Shown piece after piece: positions 15,790-26,433 of a DNA stretch of 64,000 nucleotides. Each line of letters begins with the position of its first letter. Position 1 is the first letter of the stretch. The notes beneath the pieces were generated by a model. It saw only the letters and a program-made list of their open reading frames with translations, ran no database searches and was not told where the DNA came from. The position numbers were made by a program, and so were the translations under genes. The stretch is from Pseudovibrio sp. Alg231-02. Lineage in GTDB: Bacteria > Pseudomonadota > Alphaproteobacteria > Rhizobiales > Stappiaceae. The stretch spans positions 75,066-139,065 of the forward strand of contig NZ_FREX01000011.1 in NCBI RefSeq assembly GCF_900143565.1, given 5' to 3'.

Positions 15790-18700
15790 ATGAACAGTTT
15801 CACAGAAATCTATGTTCGTCGCCCCGTTCTGGCCTCCACCATCAGCCTGATGATTTTGGCGCTGGGCTTGCGCGCAATCTTCTTACTGCCGGTGTTGGAG
15901 TACCCAAAGACGGAAAACGCCGTCATCACCATCTCAACCACCTTGTTCGGTGCTAGCGCTGAGACTGTCGCGGGCTTCATCACCACCCCGCTGGAAGAAG
16001 CCATCGCGCAGGCCAACGGCATCGACTACATGACCTCGACCAGTGCCAGCACAGTCAGCACCATCACGGTCAATCTGGTGCTCAACTACGATGCCGACAA
16101 AGCCCTCACGGAGATCAATACCCAGATCAGCTCAGTACTGGACCAGCTCCCCCAGGAAACGCAAAACCCGGTGCTCACCATTCAAATCGGTGAGACCATC
16201 GACGCCATGTACATCGGCTTCACCTCTGATGTGATCGACCGCAATCAGCTCACGGACTACATCGTCCGTGTTGTCCAGCCACAAATTCAGGCAATCGATG
16301 GTGTGCAAACGGCTGAGCTTTACGGCGAAAAACGCTTCGCAATCCGTGCATGGCTGTACCCGGATAAACTGGCCGCCTATGGCCTCACCGGCACGGACAT
16401 CGCCAATGCTCTGGCTCGCAATGACTTTATCTCCGGTGTGGGCAATACCAAAGGCCAGATGGTGCAGGTGGAACTCACGGCCAACACCAACCTGACTGAT
16501 GTTGAAGATTTCCGTCAGCTTGTTGTGGCAGAAAGCGATGGCGCAATCATTCGCCTGCGTGATGTGGGCAGGGTGGAGCTGGGATCTGAAGATTATGATC
16601 TGGCCGTGCTCTATTCCGGTAAGGCAGCAGTGTACATCGGGGTGCAGGCCGCGCCAGCTGCAAACGTACTGGCCATGCTGGATCAGGTGCGCGAGGTCGT
16701 GCCCAAAGTCCAAAATGCCATGCCTCCGGGGCTGGAAGCACGGATCGTCTACGACTCCGGTCTCTTCATCAACGCAGCAATTGATGAGGTGATCAGCGCC
16801 CTTCTCGAAGCATTGGTGATCGTGACGTTTGTGGTCTTCCTCTTCATTGGCTCCCCACGCACAGTTGCCATCCCCATCATCGCGATCCCGCTATCGCTGA
16901 TCGGCACCTTTTTCATCATGCTGGTTTTGGGTTACTCCATCAACCTGCTCACGCTCCTTGCCTTGGTGCTGGCCATCGGCCTTGTGGTGGATGATGCGAT
17001 TATCGTGGTGGAGGATGTAGAACGACACATCTCGGAAGGCAGCACGCCGTTTCAGGCTGCCGTTCAAGCCGGGCAAGATCTCGGCAGACCCATTCTGGCG
17101 ATGACGGTCGTTCTTGTCGCGGTGTATGCCCCCATCGGCTTTCAGGGCGGTTTGACGGGTGCTCTTTTTACAGAATTTGCCTTCACAGTGGTTGGCTCGG
17201 TGACCATCTCAGCCATTGTCGCGCTCACCCTGACACCTATGATGAGCTCCAAGATCCTCAAAGCAAGATCAGAGAAGACCTCTGGGTGGGATGATGCACT
17301 GACCCGTACGGTGGATGACATCTACGACCGGTTCCGCAAACGCTACTTGCGTGCTCTGGAAGCATCGCTGGACAACAGGCCTGTCGTTCTCACCTTTGCC
17401 TTCCTGATCCTCTCCAGTATTCCAGTGCTCTATTCCACCTCACAGCAAGAGTTGGCACCGCAGGAGGATCAGGGCCTAGTTCTGGCCCAGTCAACGCCAG
17501 CACCTTCGGCCACCCTGCAACAAAAAATGCTCTACACAGAAGAGATCTATCGCATCGCCCGGAAATATTCTGAGGTTGAAGGCGTGTTTCAACTGGTGCT
17601 GTCCTCCAGCGTACTCTCAGGCGTGTTGCTCACTCCATGGGATGAACGCTCCAAGACCGCCACTGAGCTGCAATATGCTATGCAGCCTCCAATGGAAGGT
17701 GTGGCAGGCTTCAAAACAGTGATGTTCCAAAACCCACCCTTACCGGGCAGCAGCGGCTTACCTGTGCAGTTTGTCATCAAAACCACCCAACCCGTCGACA
17801 AACTCAATGTCGTTGGGTCTCAAATACTGGAAAAGGCACAGGCCACCGGCAAGTTCATCTTCATTGATAAGGACCTGAAGATCGATAAACCGCAGGGCAA
17901 AATCAACATCGACCGCGACCGTGTTGCTGAGCTGGGTCTCACCTTGCAGGATGTGGGGCAATCCCTCACAGCACTCATGAGTGGCGGTTACATCAACTAC
18001 TTCGATTTTGATGGCCGCTCTTATAGGGTCATCCCGCAAATCATTCAGTATGACCGCCTCAATCCGGAACAACTGTTGGACACTTATATCCGTGTTTCCA
18101 GCAGCTCTACGGCAACTGGAGGAGCGTCAGGTGGTGCAGCGCAGGGGGGAGCACCAGGCAGCGCGGGATCCAGTAGTTCAGCACAAAGCGGAACGTCTTC
18201 ATCAAGCTCTTTTGCCTCCGCATTTTCATCAGGCGGATCAGGAACGAACACAAGCAGCAATGCCCCGCGCAGTACAATCGTGCCGCTCTCCAGCGTTGCG
18301 ACACTGGATATGCAGGTCACACCAGAGTTCATCCCGCACTTCCAGCAGCTAAACTCCATGACGCTTTCCGGCGTACCCAGCTTTGGTGTGCCCTTGGCTG
18401 AGGCCTTGCAAGTCCTGCAACAAATTGCAGCGGAAGAACTGCCAGAAAGCTATGATGTCGACTATGCCCAACAGTCGCGCCAGTTTGAGCAGGAAAGCAG
18501 CGGCTTTGTCGTCACCTTTGCCTTTGCATTGCTCATCATCTTCCTGACCCTTGCAGCTCAGTTCGAAAGCTTCCGCGACCCAATCATCATTCTCATCTCG
18601 GTTCCCATGTCCATCGCAGGGGCTCTGTTCTTCATCAACATCGGGATAGGTGGCGCCAGCATTAATATTTACACGCAAGTTGGCATCATCACGCTCATGG

Positions 18701-19065
18701 GCCTGATCTCCAAACACGGTATTCTGATTGTAGAGGTAGCCCGCGAACTTCAGGAAAATCAGGGCGCAACCAAACGTGAGGCTGTGATTGGCGCCCTGCA
18801 AATCCGCCTGCGCGCCATCCTGATGACAACCGCCGCCATGGTGCTTGGCGTGATCCCGCTGGTGCTGGCAAGCGGAGCAGGTGCAGCGTCTCGATTCAAC
18901 ATGGGACTGGTGATTGCGACTGGCTTGTCCATCGGAACACTCTTCACTTTGTTCGTCGTCCCAAATGTCTACATGCTCATCGCACAAGATCGCTCCAAAC
19001 TGGCACAACCCGATGATAAAGCGGAGGAATTGCCAAAGGGAAACGGTGAGCCAGACCCAACCTGA
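15790..19065 (+). CDS. RND multidrug-type efflux transporter with Ser/Gly-rich insert
   Basis: This proton-driven inner membrane pump of the HAE1 class has 12 membrane segments and two large periplasmic domains. The proton-relay Asp pair is in GLVVDDAIIVVEDVERH, the RND motif SILVTLTLTPMM-like text is present as ALTLTPMMSSKIL, and the second half contains TLMGLISKHGILIVEVA. At 1091 residues it is longer than the usual ~1030. The excess is a 60-residue low-complexity insert (residues 770-829) made almost only of Ser, Gly, Ala and Thr. It lies between YIRV and VPLSSVATLD, where most homologues have a tight hairpin. It is the last gene of the pump operon, eight bases after the adaptor. Confidence 0.93.
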   Translation: MNSFTEIYVRRPVLASTISLMILALGLRAIFLLPVLEYPKTENAVITISTTLFGASAETVAGFITTPLEEAIAQANGIDYMTSTSASTVSTITVNLVLNYDADKALTEINTQISSVLDQLPQETQNPVLTIQIGETIDAMYIGFTSDVIDRNQLTDYIVRVVQPQIQAIDGVQTAELYGEKRFAIRAWLYPDKLAAYGLTGTDIANALARNDFISGVGNTKGQMVQVELTANTNLTDVEDFRQLVVAESDGAIIRLRDVGRVELGSEDYDLAVLYSGKAAVYIGVQAAPAANVLAMLDQVREVVPKVQNAMPPGLEARIVYDSGLFINAAIDEVISALLEALVIVTFVVFLFIGSPRTVAIPIIAIPLSLIGTFFIMLVLGYSINLLTLLALVLAIGLVVDDAIIVVEDVERHISEGSTPFQAAVQAGQDLGRPILAMTVVLVAVYAPIGFQGGLTGALFTEFAFTVVGSVTISAIVALTLTPMMSSKILKARSEKTSGWDDALTRTVDDIYDRFRKRYLRALEASLDNRPVVLTFAFLILSSIPVLYSTSQQELAPQEDQGLVLAQSTPAPSATLQQKMLYTEEIYRIARKYSEVEGVFQLVLSSSVLSGVLLTPWDERSKTATELQYAMQPPMEGVAGFKTVMFQNPPLPGSSGLPVQFVIKTTQPVDKLNVVGSQILEKAQATGKFIFIDKDLKIDKPQGKINIDRDRVAELGLTLQDVGQSLTALMSGGYINYFDFDGRSYRVIPQIIQYDRLNPEQLLDTYIRVSSSSTATGGASGGAAQGGAPGSAGSSSSAQSGTSSSSSFASAFSSGGSGTNTSSNAPRSTIVPLSSVATLDMQVTPEFIPHFQQLNSMTLSGVPSFGVPLAEALQVLQQIAAEELPESYDVDYAQQSRQFEQESSGFVVTFAFALLIIFLTLAAQFESFRDPIIILISVPMSIAGALFFINIGIGGASINIYTQVGIITLMGLISKHGILIVEVARELQENQGATKREAVIGALQIRLRAILMTTAAMVLGVIPLVLASGAGAASRFNMGLVIATGLSIGTLFTLFVVPNVYMLIAQDRSKLAQPDDKAEELPKGNGEPDPT
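18097..18276 (+). repeat. Ser/Gly-rich low-complexity coding segment in the RND pump
   Basis: This in-frame stretch encodes runs such as SSSSTATGGASGG and SGTSSSSSFASAFSS. It has no codon-level tandem repeat and uses mixed Ser codons, so it is a genuine linker-like sequence rather than a recent slippage product. Confidence 0.8.
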
Positions 19066-19321
19066 TAGAGCTGTGGAACAGGGCGAACTCTCAAAAACGG
19101 CAGAATTCCCTGAGGTTTTAAACCTTCTGGGAAATGAGAGATGCGGTTTTCAGATAAGAAATCACAAAGGCAAAAGCCCAGAGCAACACGCCAGTTCCAG
19201 CACTCACACAATCCGCTTTTATGCTCACCTGTGGAACACTTGTAAGTTTCTCACAGCAAAAAGAAATTGAGTGGTTGCCTATTCCAAATCATAAAGCTAT
19301 AACCCGCCCCACACACAGCGA

Positions 19322-19396
19322 TGGGGTGTAGCCAAGTGGTAAGGCAACGGTTTTTGGTATCGTGTACCGTAGGTTCGAATCCTACCACCCCAGCCA
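19322..19396 (+). tRNA. tRNA-Gln (anticodon TTG)
   Basis: A complete cloverleaf is visible. The acceptor stem is TGGGGTG/CACCCCA, the D-arm contains AGCCAAGTGGTAAGGC, and the anticodon arm is ACGGT-TTTTGGT-ATCGT with TTG at 19354-19356. The T-arm carries GGTTCGAATCC, and the discriminator is G. CCA is encoded at 19394-19396. It reads CAA glutamine codons and stands alone. Confidence 0.97.
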
Positions 19397-19691
19397 TTTT
19401 CTCCTGAAAATTTATTCGACTAGCCTAGAGTTAAGCATTGCTTTTATGCGTTCTCTAAAGCCTGTAATGAGCAGTCAGTAACACTGGCTTAAATGCTGTG
19501 CTCTGTGCATGCACATTCCGGTTTCCAGCCATACTCCTTCTCAAAATACAACTGTGTCGATTCTCAAGAAGATTTTGCATCATGTAACATGCTGTTTTAA
19601 TTGAGATAGTACCTCTTCATTGTCTGACGGTCTTAGCTTGTCCAAATTTCCTTGAGAGTGCTTTGATCGCTCATGCCACTCTGCTACCGGC
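19397..19691. other. Intergenic region after tRNA-Gln
   Basis: About 295 bases hold no gene, integrase or repeat of the tRNA 3' end that would mark an integrated element. I see nothing definite in it. Confidence 0.4.
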
Positions 19692-20354
19692 TTAACCAGA
19701 GGCTTCACCGTGTCTGAGCAGATAAATACCTGCCCAGATGAACCAGAGAATGAAGCCAAGGCCGAAGATGATACCGCCCGGATCGCTCATGCCCGGAATG
19801 ACTGTGGCAATCCCTGCCAGACCGATGATAATGCCAAGCCAGCCAAGTCCCTTGGAAAGACTGGAGCCACGCAAGCCGGCCCAGCACAGCAGCAACACCC
19901 ACAGGCCACCGGTGATCTCATTGCCGCCGCCAATACCTTCCTGCACGTTGCCCAGGGTTGCCCACATCACCAGTGCTTCGTCATGGTCCAGTGCGTAAAG
20001 GGTTGAAACTTCCGCCAGAGAAATGTTAGCCAGCATGCCACTGGCTAAAACCAGTCCGGCCCAGATCAACCCGAAAGCAGCGGCAACCTGAGAGAGACCC
20101 GGCGTTGCAGCTTTCAGCCGGTCATGCAGCGCAATCACCAACACGACCAGAAACACTGCATTGACGATGTAGATGATGAAATTCCAGAGATACATAAGGC
20201 CCTGATTGGCCACGACGAATGCCAGCAGGTTCGCATCACTGCCGTCTTCGCCAAAGCCGGCATCCGCGAGCAAAGTGGTTAAAAGAGCAAAGCCAATAAT
20301 GTATGTGGCCGCTTCAATAAGAGAGGCTATTCCTCCAGCTTTTTGAAGGTTCAT
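19692..20354 (-). CDS. Conserved-type multi-pass membrane protein of unknown function
   Basis: I do not recognise a characterised family with certainty; the pattern is closest to DUF4386-like membrane proteins. The 220-residue product is strongly hydrophobic with about six membrane segments. The opening MNLQKAGGIASLIEAATYIIG and the conserved-looking loop GNVQEGIGGGNEITGGLW are notable. The C-terminus (LLRHGEASG) is short and probably cytosolic. It stands alone, divergent from an acyl-CoA synthetase gene. No function is proposed. Confidence 0.7.
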   Translation of the reverse strand: MNLQKAGGIASLIEAATYIIGFALLTTLLADAGFGEDGSDANLLAFVVANQGLMYLWNFIIYIVNAVFLVVLVIALHDRLKAATPGLSQVAAAFGLIWAGLVLASGMLANISLAEVSTLYALDHDEALVMWATLGNVQEGIGGGNEITGGLWVLLLCWAGLRGSSLSKGLGWLGIIIGLAGIATVIPGMSDPGGIIFGLGFILWFIWAGIYLLRHGEASG

Positions 20355-20686
20355 GGCAGGATTTCCTCTTAATATTCATAATTGAACTCAGGCAGAACAT
20401 GGGATGCTCTGAGCAACAAAGAAATGTAAATTGCAGAAAGCCGCAGCGTAAACTTACAAATTGCGTTAAACAAGAGGCGTATACCCAGACTTGCAAAAAA
20501 CTATAGTATTCGCAGCTTGAAAGTTTGTGTTGAAGCAGCCGACCATAATTCGTCACCACGACGCTCCCAGACCAATAATAAGAGACGAGTGAACAGTGCG
20601 TGATCGCCAGAAGAAAAACGGGCGATGAGACGGCAGTAGCCAGATTGCTTTTGAGGGAAAGCACTCTGATTTGAGGGGGAGACCGA
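20355..20686. other. Divergent promoter region, membrane protein and acyl-CoA synthetase
   Basis: This stretch of about 332 bases ends in a good ribosome site (GAGGGGGA) for the synthetase. I see no clear operator or gene in it. Confidence 0.35.
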
Positions 20687-22231
20687 ATGAACCTGGCAGA
20701 ATGGCTGGCCCGTACAGCAAGAATAACACCCGACGCACCTGCGCTTTTTCACGGAACGCAGCTTGTGGCAACCTACGGTCAGTTTGGCGCGCGCTCCGCT
20801 GCCATCGCCGGTGCTCTGCAAAGTGACTATGGTGTTTCCAAGGGCGACCGTGTTGCCATCTTCATGAAAAACCGCACAGAGTATCTGGAAGCCAGTTATG
20901 GCATCTGGTGGTCTGGCGCCGCTGCAATTCCGATCAATGCCAAGCTGCACCCGAAAGAAGCCGCATGGATTATCGAGAATGCTGAGGCCACCACCGTCTT
21001 CATCTCTGATGATGTGGGTGAGGATCTGATCAGGGAAATCGACCAGTCCAAAACCAAGGTTATCTCGGTAGATCAGGACAGCTACAAACAGATGCTCACC
21101 GCAGAGCCTTTGGCGCAGCCTGTGCCCATTGACGCGCAGGATATGGTCTGGTTGTTTTACACCTCCGGCACCACAGGCCGCCCTAAAGGGGTGATGATGT
21201 CCTCGCAAAACATCCAGAGCATGATGCTCGGGTATTATGCAGGCATTGGCACACCAACGCACGAAGACGCCACGCTTTACGCAGCTCCCATGTCTCACGG
21301 TGCAGGCATTTACAGTTTCATGCACGTTGTGGCCGGTGGTCGTCACGTTTGCCCGGTCTCTGGCGGGTTTGACGCTGCAGAGATTTTGGAAATCGCCCCA
21401 CAGGTCGGCAGGATCGCCATGTTTGCGGCACCCACAATGGTGCACCGGCTGGTGGAAGTGGCCAAAGCCACAGGCGCAACGGGTGAGGGGCTGGACACCA
21501 TCATCTATGCTGGTGGTCCAATGTACTTCGCTGATATCGTTGAAGCCGTTGATGTTCTCGGACCACGCTTCGCACAGATCTACGGGCAGGGCGAATGCCC
21601 AATGGGCATCACGGTCCTCAGCCGGGAGCAGGTCTGCGACAGAAAACATCCCCGTTGGGAAGAAAGATTGAAATCAGTTGGGGTAGCTCAAGTCGTCTCG
21701 AATCTCCGTGTGGTAGGAGAGGACATGAAAGACCTGCCCGTCGGTGAGATTGGCGAGATTGTCGTGTCTGGTTCGGCGGTCATGCTAGGCTACTGGCACA
21801 ATGAGGAAGCAACCGCTTCCACGATTGTCGATGGTTGGTTGAAAACAGGCGACATGGGTGCGCTGGATGAGGATGGGTTCCTCACCATGCACGACCGCTC
21901 GAAGGATATGATTATCTCGGGCGGGTCCAATATCTATCCTCGCGAAGTGGAAGAGATCCTTCTGCTGCATCCGGATGTATCTGAAGTCGCAGTTGTCGGT
22001 CGGTTCCATGAAGAGTGGGGCGAAGAGGTGGTGGCAATCATCTCGCCAGAGAAGGGAAAGACCGTCGCTTTTGCAGAGCTGGATCAGCTGTGCATTGATA
22101 ACATCGCGCGTTTCAAGCGTCCGAAGCAATATGTCGCCATGGATCAGTTGCCCAAAAACAACTACGGCAAGATCCTTAAGCGAGACTTGCGAGAGATGTT
22201 GAAAGGCCCGCAGAGAGGTGGATCAGTCTGA
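20687..22231 (+). CDS. AMP-forming acyl-CoA synthetase (ANL superfamily)
   Basis: The 514-residue enzyme activates a carboxylic acid with ATP and CoA. The P-loop-like motif YTSGTTGRPKGVMM begins at Tyr158. The A5 motif is YGQGECPMGIT, the A7-A8 hinge is GDMGALDEDGFLTMHDRSKDM, and the C-terminal PKNNYGKILKRDLR holds the catalytic lysine. The length and GECP motif suggest a medium- or aryl-chain substrate rather than a typical FadD, but this is inference. It overlaps the following GNAT gene (TGATG). The two may act together on an acyl-CoA. Confidence 0.9.
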   Translation: MNLAEWLARTARITPDAPALFHGTQLVATYGQFGARSAAIAGALQSDYGVSKGDRVAIFMKNRTEYLEASYGIWWSGAAAIPINAKLHPKEAAWIIENAEATTVFISDDVGEDLIREIDQSKTKVISVDQDSYKQMLTAEPLAQPVPIDAQDMVWLFYTSGTTGRPKGVMMSSQNIQSMMLGYYAGIGTPTHEDATLYAAPMSHGAGIYSFMHVVAGGRHVCPVSGGFDAAEILEIAPQVGRIAMFAAPTMVHRLVEVAKATGATGEGLDTIIYAGGPMYFADIVEAVDVLGPRFAQIYGQGECPMGITVLSREQVCDRKHPRWEERLKSVGVAQVVSNLRVVGEDMKDLPVGEIGEIVVSGSAVMLGYWHNEEATASTIVDGWLKTGDMGALDEDGFLTMHDRSKDMIISGGSNIYPREVEEILLLHPDVSEVAVVGRFHEEWGEEVVAIISPEKGKTVAFAELDQLCIDNIARFKRPKQYVAMDQLPKNNYGKILKRDLREMLKGPQRGGSV

Positions 22232-22734
22232 TGAAGTCCTTTGAAATTCGTAGTGCTCGCTCAAAAGATATCCCGCAGATCGGAGAGGTCGGTCTCGCCT
22301 CATGGAAACGGGGCATCGGCCCCCACGTGCCACAGGTTGCTCACGACACCATGAGCAAAGCCTCCTTCACTGATTTTGCAAGCGCCTGTCTGGATCAGAT
22401 TGTGGTGGCGGTCAAAGAAGATCGCGTGCTCGGCTTTGCTGCAACAGAACATGCCGACAACTTCATCACCGATCTCTGGATTGACCCGGACTACGAGAGC
22501 AGCGGACTGGGCACCGCATTGGCAGAAGAAGCGGAGCGCCGCATCGCCGCCCGTGGCTACCACACCGCAGAAATCTCGGTCCTCATCCAGAACGAACGCG
22601 CTCTGGGTCTCTATCACCACATGAGATACGAGGACGTGCGCGAGGCCACCAAGTTCGACGAAGACCTCAAATGCGAAATCACCTACATCCGCCTCCGCAA
22701 ACACCTCCCATTCTACGCAGAAGAAATCGCCTGA
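22231..22734 (+). CDS. GNAT-family N-acetyltransferase
   Basis: This 167-residue acetyl-CoA-dependent acyltransferase has the GNAT core. The motif-A region reads IDPDYESSGLGTALAEEAERRIAAR in sense, followed by NERALGLYHHMRYE. Translation is coupled to the acyl-CoA synthetase by a one-base overlap. The substrate is not predictable. Confidence 0.88.
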   Translation: MKSFEIRSARSKDIPQIGEVGLASWKRGIGPHVPQVAHDTMSKASFTDFASACLDQIVVAVKEDRVLGFAATEHADNFITDLWIDPDYESSGLGTALAEEAERRIAARGYHTAEISVLIQNERALGLYHHMRYEDVREATKFDEDLKCEITYIRLRKHLPFYAEEIA

Positions 22735-22749
22735 GGTCTTCCCTCAGGC
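22729..22749 (+). terminator. Terminator after the GNAT gene
   Basis: GCCTGAGG pairs perfectly with CCTCAGGC around a TCTTC loop. The stem overlaps the stop codon and is followed by a T-rich but not continuous tract. Confidence 0.6.
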
Positions 22750-22785
22750 ATACCTTCTTTGCGGGGGATCTATGAAACACTCCCA

Positions 22786-23238
22786 TCAGATAGGTAACTC
22801 AAGCGTGGCCTTCTCTGTTGAGACGACAATGGATGTTCTGAATTTGCGGACATTTTTGTCTGCAAAGAAGAACCTGTGGGTGAAGGCCTCGTAATCTTCA
22901 ATGTCTTTAGCCATAACAATCATCATGAAATCCGCATCACCAGCAATACAATAGAAGTGCGTAACTTGCCGATCCTCACGGGCTTTACGCTTAAAGGCGT
23001 CAATTTGATCTAATCGATCTCGTTCCAGCTCAACAGCAACCACTGCGGTTATTCCCAAACCAACTTTCTTGGGATCAAGAACGGCAACCTCTTTCTGGAT
23101 TACTCCTGTATCACGTAGAGCTTTCAGCCGACGCTGCACAGATGCTGTCGACGTTCCAGAATGTTCGGACAACTCCTGAATCGAAGTCTTGGCATTTTCC
23201 TGCAAAGCACGAAGCAGAGTTACATCGATAGCGTCCAT
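22786..23238 (-). CDS. Lrp/AsnC-family regulator, probable controller of azlCD
   Basis: The 150-residue regulator has an N-terminal helix-turn-helix (DVTLLRALQENAKTSIQELSEHSGTSTASVQRRLKALRDTGVI in sense, residues ~5-48) and a C-terminal RAM/ligand-binding domain with HFYCIAGDADFMM. Lrp/AsnC proteins form octamers and respond to amino acids. It is divergent from azlCD across 90 bases, which points to control of branched-chain amino acid export. Confidence 0.9.
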   Translation of the reverse strand: MDAIDVTLLRALQENAKTSIQELSEHSGTSTASVQRRLKALRDTGVIQKEVAVLDPKKVGLGITAVVAVELERDRLDQIDAFKRKAREDRQVTHFYCIAGDADFMMIVMAKDIEDYEAFTHRFFFADKNVRKFRTSIVVSTEKATLELPI

Positions 23239-23328
23239 GATAGAATTTCCCTATAAATGCTGATAGTTTGATTTATTCATATCATATTATCGCCAATAAA
23301 GCGCTTAATTGCATCACTGGCTGCATCT

Positions 23329-24021
23329 ATGCTCAACCTCATGAAACATGGTGCTATATCAATCCTTCCCCTTGCTGCCGGGGCGGCCCTTTACGGCTTC
23401 GCATTTGGTCTTTTGGCGGCACAGACTGGCTTCCCGTGGTGGAGTGTCGGCCTTATGAGCGCAGCCGTTCATGCGGGTTCATCTCAAATCGTTGCCGTCG
23501 AGCAATTTGCCAATGCCTCAACAGTTCTCGGAGCCGCATTTGCAGGTGCTGCTCTCAATTTAAGATACATCGGGATCGTCGCCTCCCTGTCTGATGTTCT
23601 TGCAGGCTTATCTTTGCGGGCAAAGCTGGTCGCAATTCATATAACCGGAGATGAGAACTGGGCGCTCACGATGTCGGAACGGGCGAAATCCAAAGACATC
23701 GGAGCCTCATTCCTGATCGGATCAGGCCTGGTCATGATCTTCGTATGGACGCTATCCACTGCATCCGGTGCTTTGGTTGGGACGGTCCTGCCTGACCTTG
23801 AAAGGTTCGGACTCGGCTTTGCCTTCACAGCAGCCTTTATCGCAATGGCGAGAGGGCTATGGCAGGGGCGATCAAGTATCCTGCCATGGGCGGTCGCGTT
23901 TGGATTAGCAATCGCGATGGTTTACCTGGGACTTCCCAAGGCCTACGCAATTGTTGCCAGTGCCCTCTGTGGGCTCGTTGCGTCGCATATGATCCGCCAA
24001 ATCAGGAGCGCTTCACAATGA
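23329..24021 (+). CDS. azlC: Branched-chain amino acid exporter large subunit AzlC
   Basis: The 230-residue inner membrane protein has about seven to eight segments and the AzlC opening LPLAAGAALYGFAFGLLAAQ. Conserved text such as MSAAVHAGSSQIVAVEQF and HITGDENWAL is also present. AzlC with AzlD exports branched-chain amino acids or analogues. The start could be ATG 23329 or the ATG four codons later; no strong ribosome site decides. The stop overlaps azlD (ATGA). Confidence 0.9.
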   Translation: MLNLMKHGAISILPLAAGAALYGFAFGLLAAQTGFPWWSVGLMSAAVHAGSSQIVAVEQFANASTVLGAAFAGAALNLRYIGIVASLSDVLAGLSLRAKLVAIHITGDENWALTMSERAKSKDIGASFLIGSGLVMIFVWTLSTASGALVGTVLPDLERFGLGFAFTAAFIAMARGLWQGRSSILPWAVAFGLAIAMVYLGLPKAYAIVASALCGLVASHMIRQIRSASQ

Positions 24022-24314
24022 CCAGCTCTCATTGGCTTATCATTCTCACACTGGCTGTGGCTGCCCTATCTATCCGGATAATCGGACTTTTTGCTGGGAG
24101 CAAAGTTAGAGCATCAAAGCACTCCTGGGTGCTGGAGGAGCTGCCCGGCCTGATTGTCGTCAGCCTCATTGCGACGTCCCTTTCCGGGCAATCTATGCAA
24201 ATGTGGATGGCAGCTGCAGTCGCTTTGGCCGTAGCAATCACAACAAACCACGTCATTGCAACGATGTGTCTCGGTGTCGCTGCATTTGGAGGTTTATCGC
24301 TGATTACGGGTTAG
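24018..24314 (+). CDS. azlD: Branched-chain amino acid exporter small subunit AzlD
   Basis: The 98-residue protein has three to four membrane segments and starts at the ATG overlapping the azlC stop. The AzlD pattern is a hydrophobic N-terminal helix, then a charged linker (GSKVRASKHSWVLEELPGLIVV) and two further helices. The pair forms the BrnFE/AzlCD exporter. The longer frame upstream overlaps azlC and is rejected. Confidence 0.88.
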   Translation: MTSSHWLIILTLAVAALSIRIIGLFAGSKVRASKHSWVLEELPGLIVVSLIATSLSGQSMQMWMAAAVALAVAITTNHVIATMCLGVAAFGGLSLITG

Positions 24315-24358
24315 CGGTGGCGTCCCCACTCCAGCCGCAAAAGCAACCATCCCAGCCG

Positions 24359-25450
<1,092 letters not shown>

Positions 25451-25511
25451 CTGTTCCCCTCCCGAAAAATATCTTCAATATCTGAGCAAGGGCCTCCCAA
25501 AGCCCCGCAAA

Positions 25512-26318
25512 TCAAACACCCAGTGCAATCTGAGCGTTCTCTGAAATCTCATTGGTCGCCGCCTTCATGGCAGGCAAATAGGTTTTGACCATGGTGTCGA
25601 GCGAGGTCACATAGGTCGTGCTGGTCACGGAAAGCGCACCAATCGGCTCCCCGCGCTTGTTCAGGATCGGCAAGGCCACACAAATGATGGTGCCTTCATG
25701 CTCCTCATCGTCATAGGCATGTCCGCGCGTGCGAATACGAGCCAGCTCATCACGCAGCATTGTCTCGTTCACCAGCGTCTTATCGGTATGGCACTGGAAT
25801 GATTGCGCCTTGATCGCCTCAGCAAGCCGTGCCTCAGGAAGAGCAGAGAGCATCGCTTTGCCAACACCCGTGCAGTAGGCCGGGCCAATCTTGCCAGGGC
25901 TGGAGAACATGGAAACGCTGCGCGGCGGCAGGCGCTTGTCCACGTAAAGCACCTGATTGTTGTCCAGCACAGCCAGATGAATGGTCTCAGGAATCTGCGT
26001 GCTCAGCATGTCCAGCGTATCCCGCGCCACACTGGCAAGGCTGGCACGGCTCCAGGCAGAATGGGCCAGCCGCAGTACCCGCATGCCAATGCTGTAGGTC
26101 TGATGCACCTCGTCATGCACCAGCATGCCTTCCTTCACCAATTGCCGTAGCTGACGGTGCAACGTCGCCCGGCTCAGCGGCAAAGCATTCAAAAGCTCTA
26201 CGAACCGAGGGGGTGATTCTGCCATTGCAACCGCGTCCAGCACCACCAGTGCCTTGGAAATGGGGCTTGTGAGGTCTTGCTCGGTTTCCTCAGAGATACT
26301 CAGGGTTTGTGCGCCCAT
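25512..26318 (-). CDS. IclR-family regulator of the galactoside/galactonate cluster
   Basis: The 268-residue regulator (start at ATG 26318, MGAQTLSISEE) has an N-terminal winged helix (residues ~20-80, with LPLSRATLHRQLRQLVKEGML) and a C-terminal IclR effector domain containing GKIGPAYCTGVGKAML and the C-terminal RTRGHAYDDEEHEGTICVA. Upstream residues in the open frame lack a ribosome site. It is divergent from the ABC importer and catabolic genes. A near-perfect palindrome in the gap is a good operator candidate. The effector is probably a sugar acid of the pathway. Confidence 0.9.
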   Translation of the reverse strand: MGAQTLSISEETEQDLTSPISKALVVLDAVAMAESPPRFVELLNALPLSRATLHRQLRQLVKEGMLVHDEVHQTYSIGMRVLRLAHSAWSRASLASVARDTLDMLSTQIPETIHLAVLDNNQVLYVDKRLPPRSVSMFSSPGKIGPAYCTGVGKAMLSALPEARLAEAIKAQSFQCHTDKTLVNETMLRDELARIRTRGHAYDDEEHEGTIICVALPILNKRGEPIGALSVTSTTYVTSLDTMVKTYLPAMKAATNEISENAQIALGV

Positions 26319-26433
26319 TTCCTGTTGTTTCCTTACCCGTTCCGGAAATCTGCAATTTTCATACAGATCCCTTCCTAGTTCCTTTGGTTGACAATTATGC
26401 ACTAGCACGTAACTATTTCAATGGTCAAAACAA

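Noticed and set aside
18097-18276. Simple-sequence contingency locus in the RND gene
   Set aside because: The Ser/Gly segment uses mixed codons with no tandem nucleotide unit that could slip.
18349-19008. Minus-strand open frame of 219 codons under the RND gene
   Set aside because: It is a shadow of a high-confidence RND coding sequence, rich in His, Cys and Asp with no motif.
19322-19691. tRNA-Gln as attachment site of an integrated element
   Set aside because: No integrase, no repeat of the tRNA 3' end and no foreign-looking genes follow.
20501-21649. Minus-strand open frame of 382 codons
   Set aside because: It is antisense to the acyl-CoA synthetase, with His/Cys-rich composition typical of shadow frames and no ribosome site.
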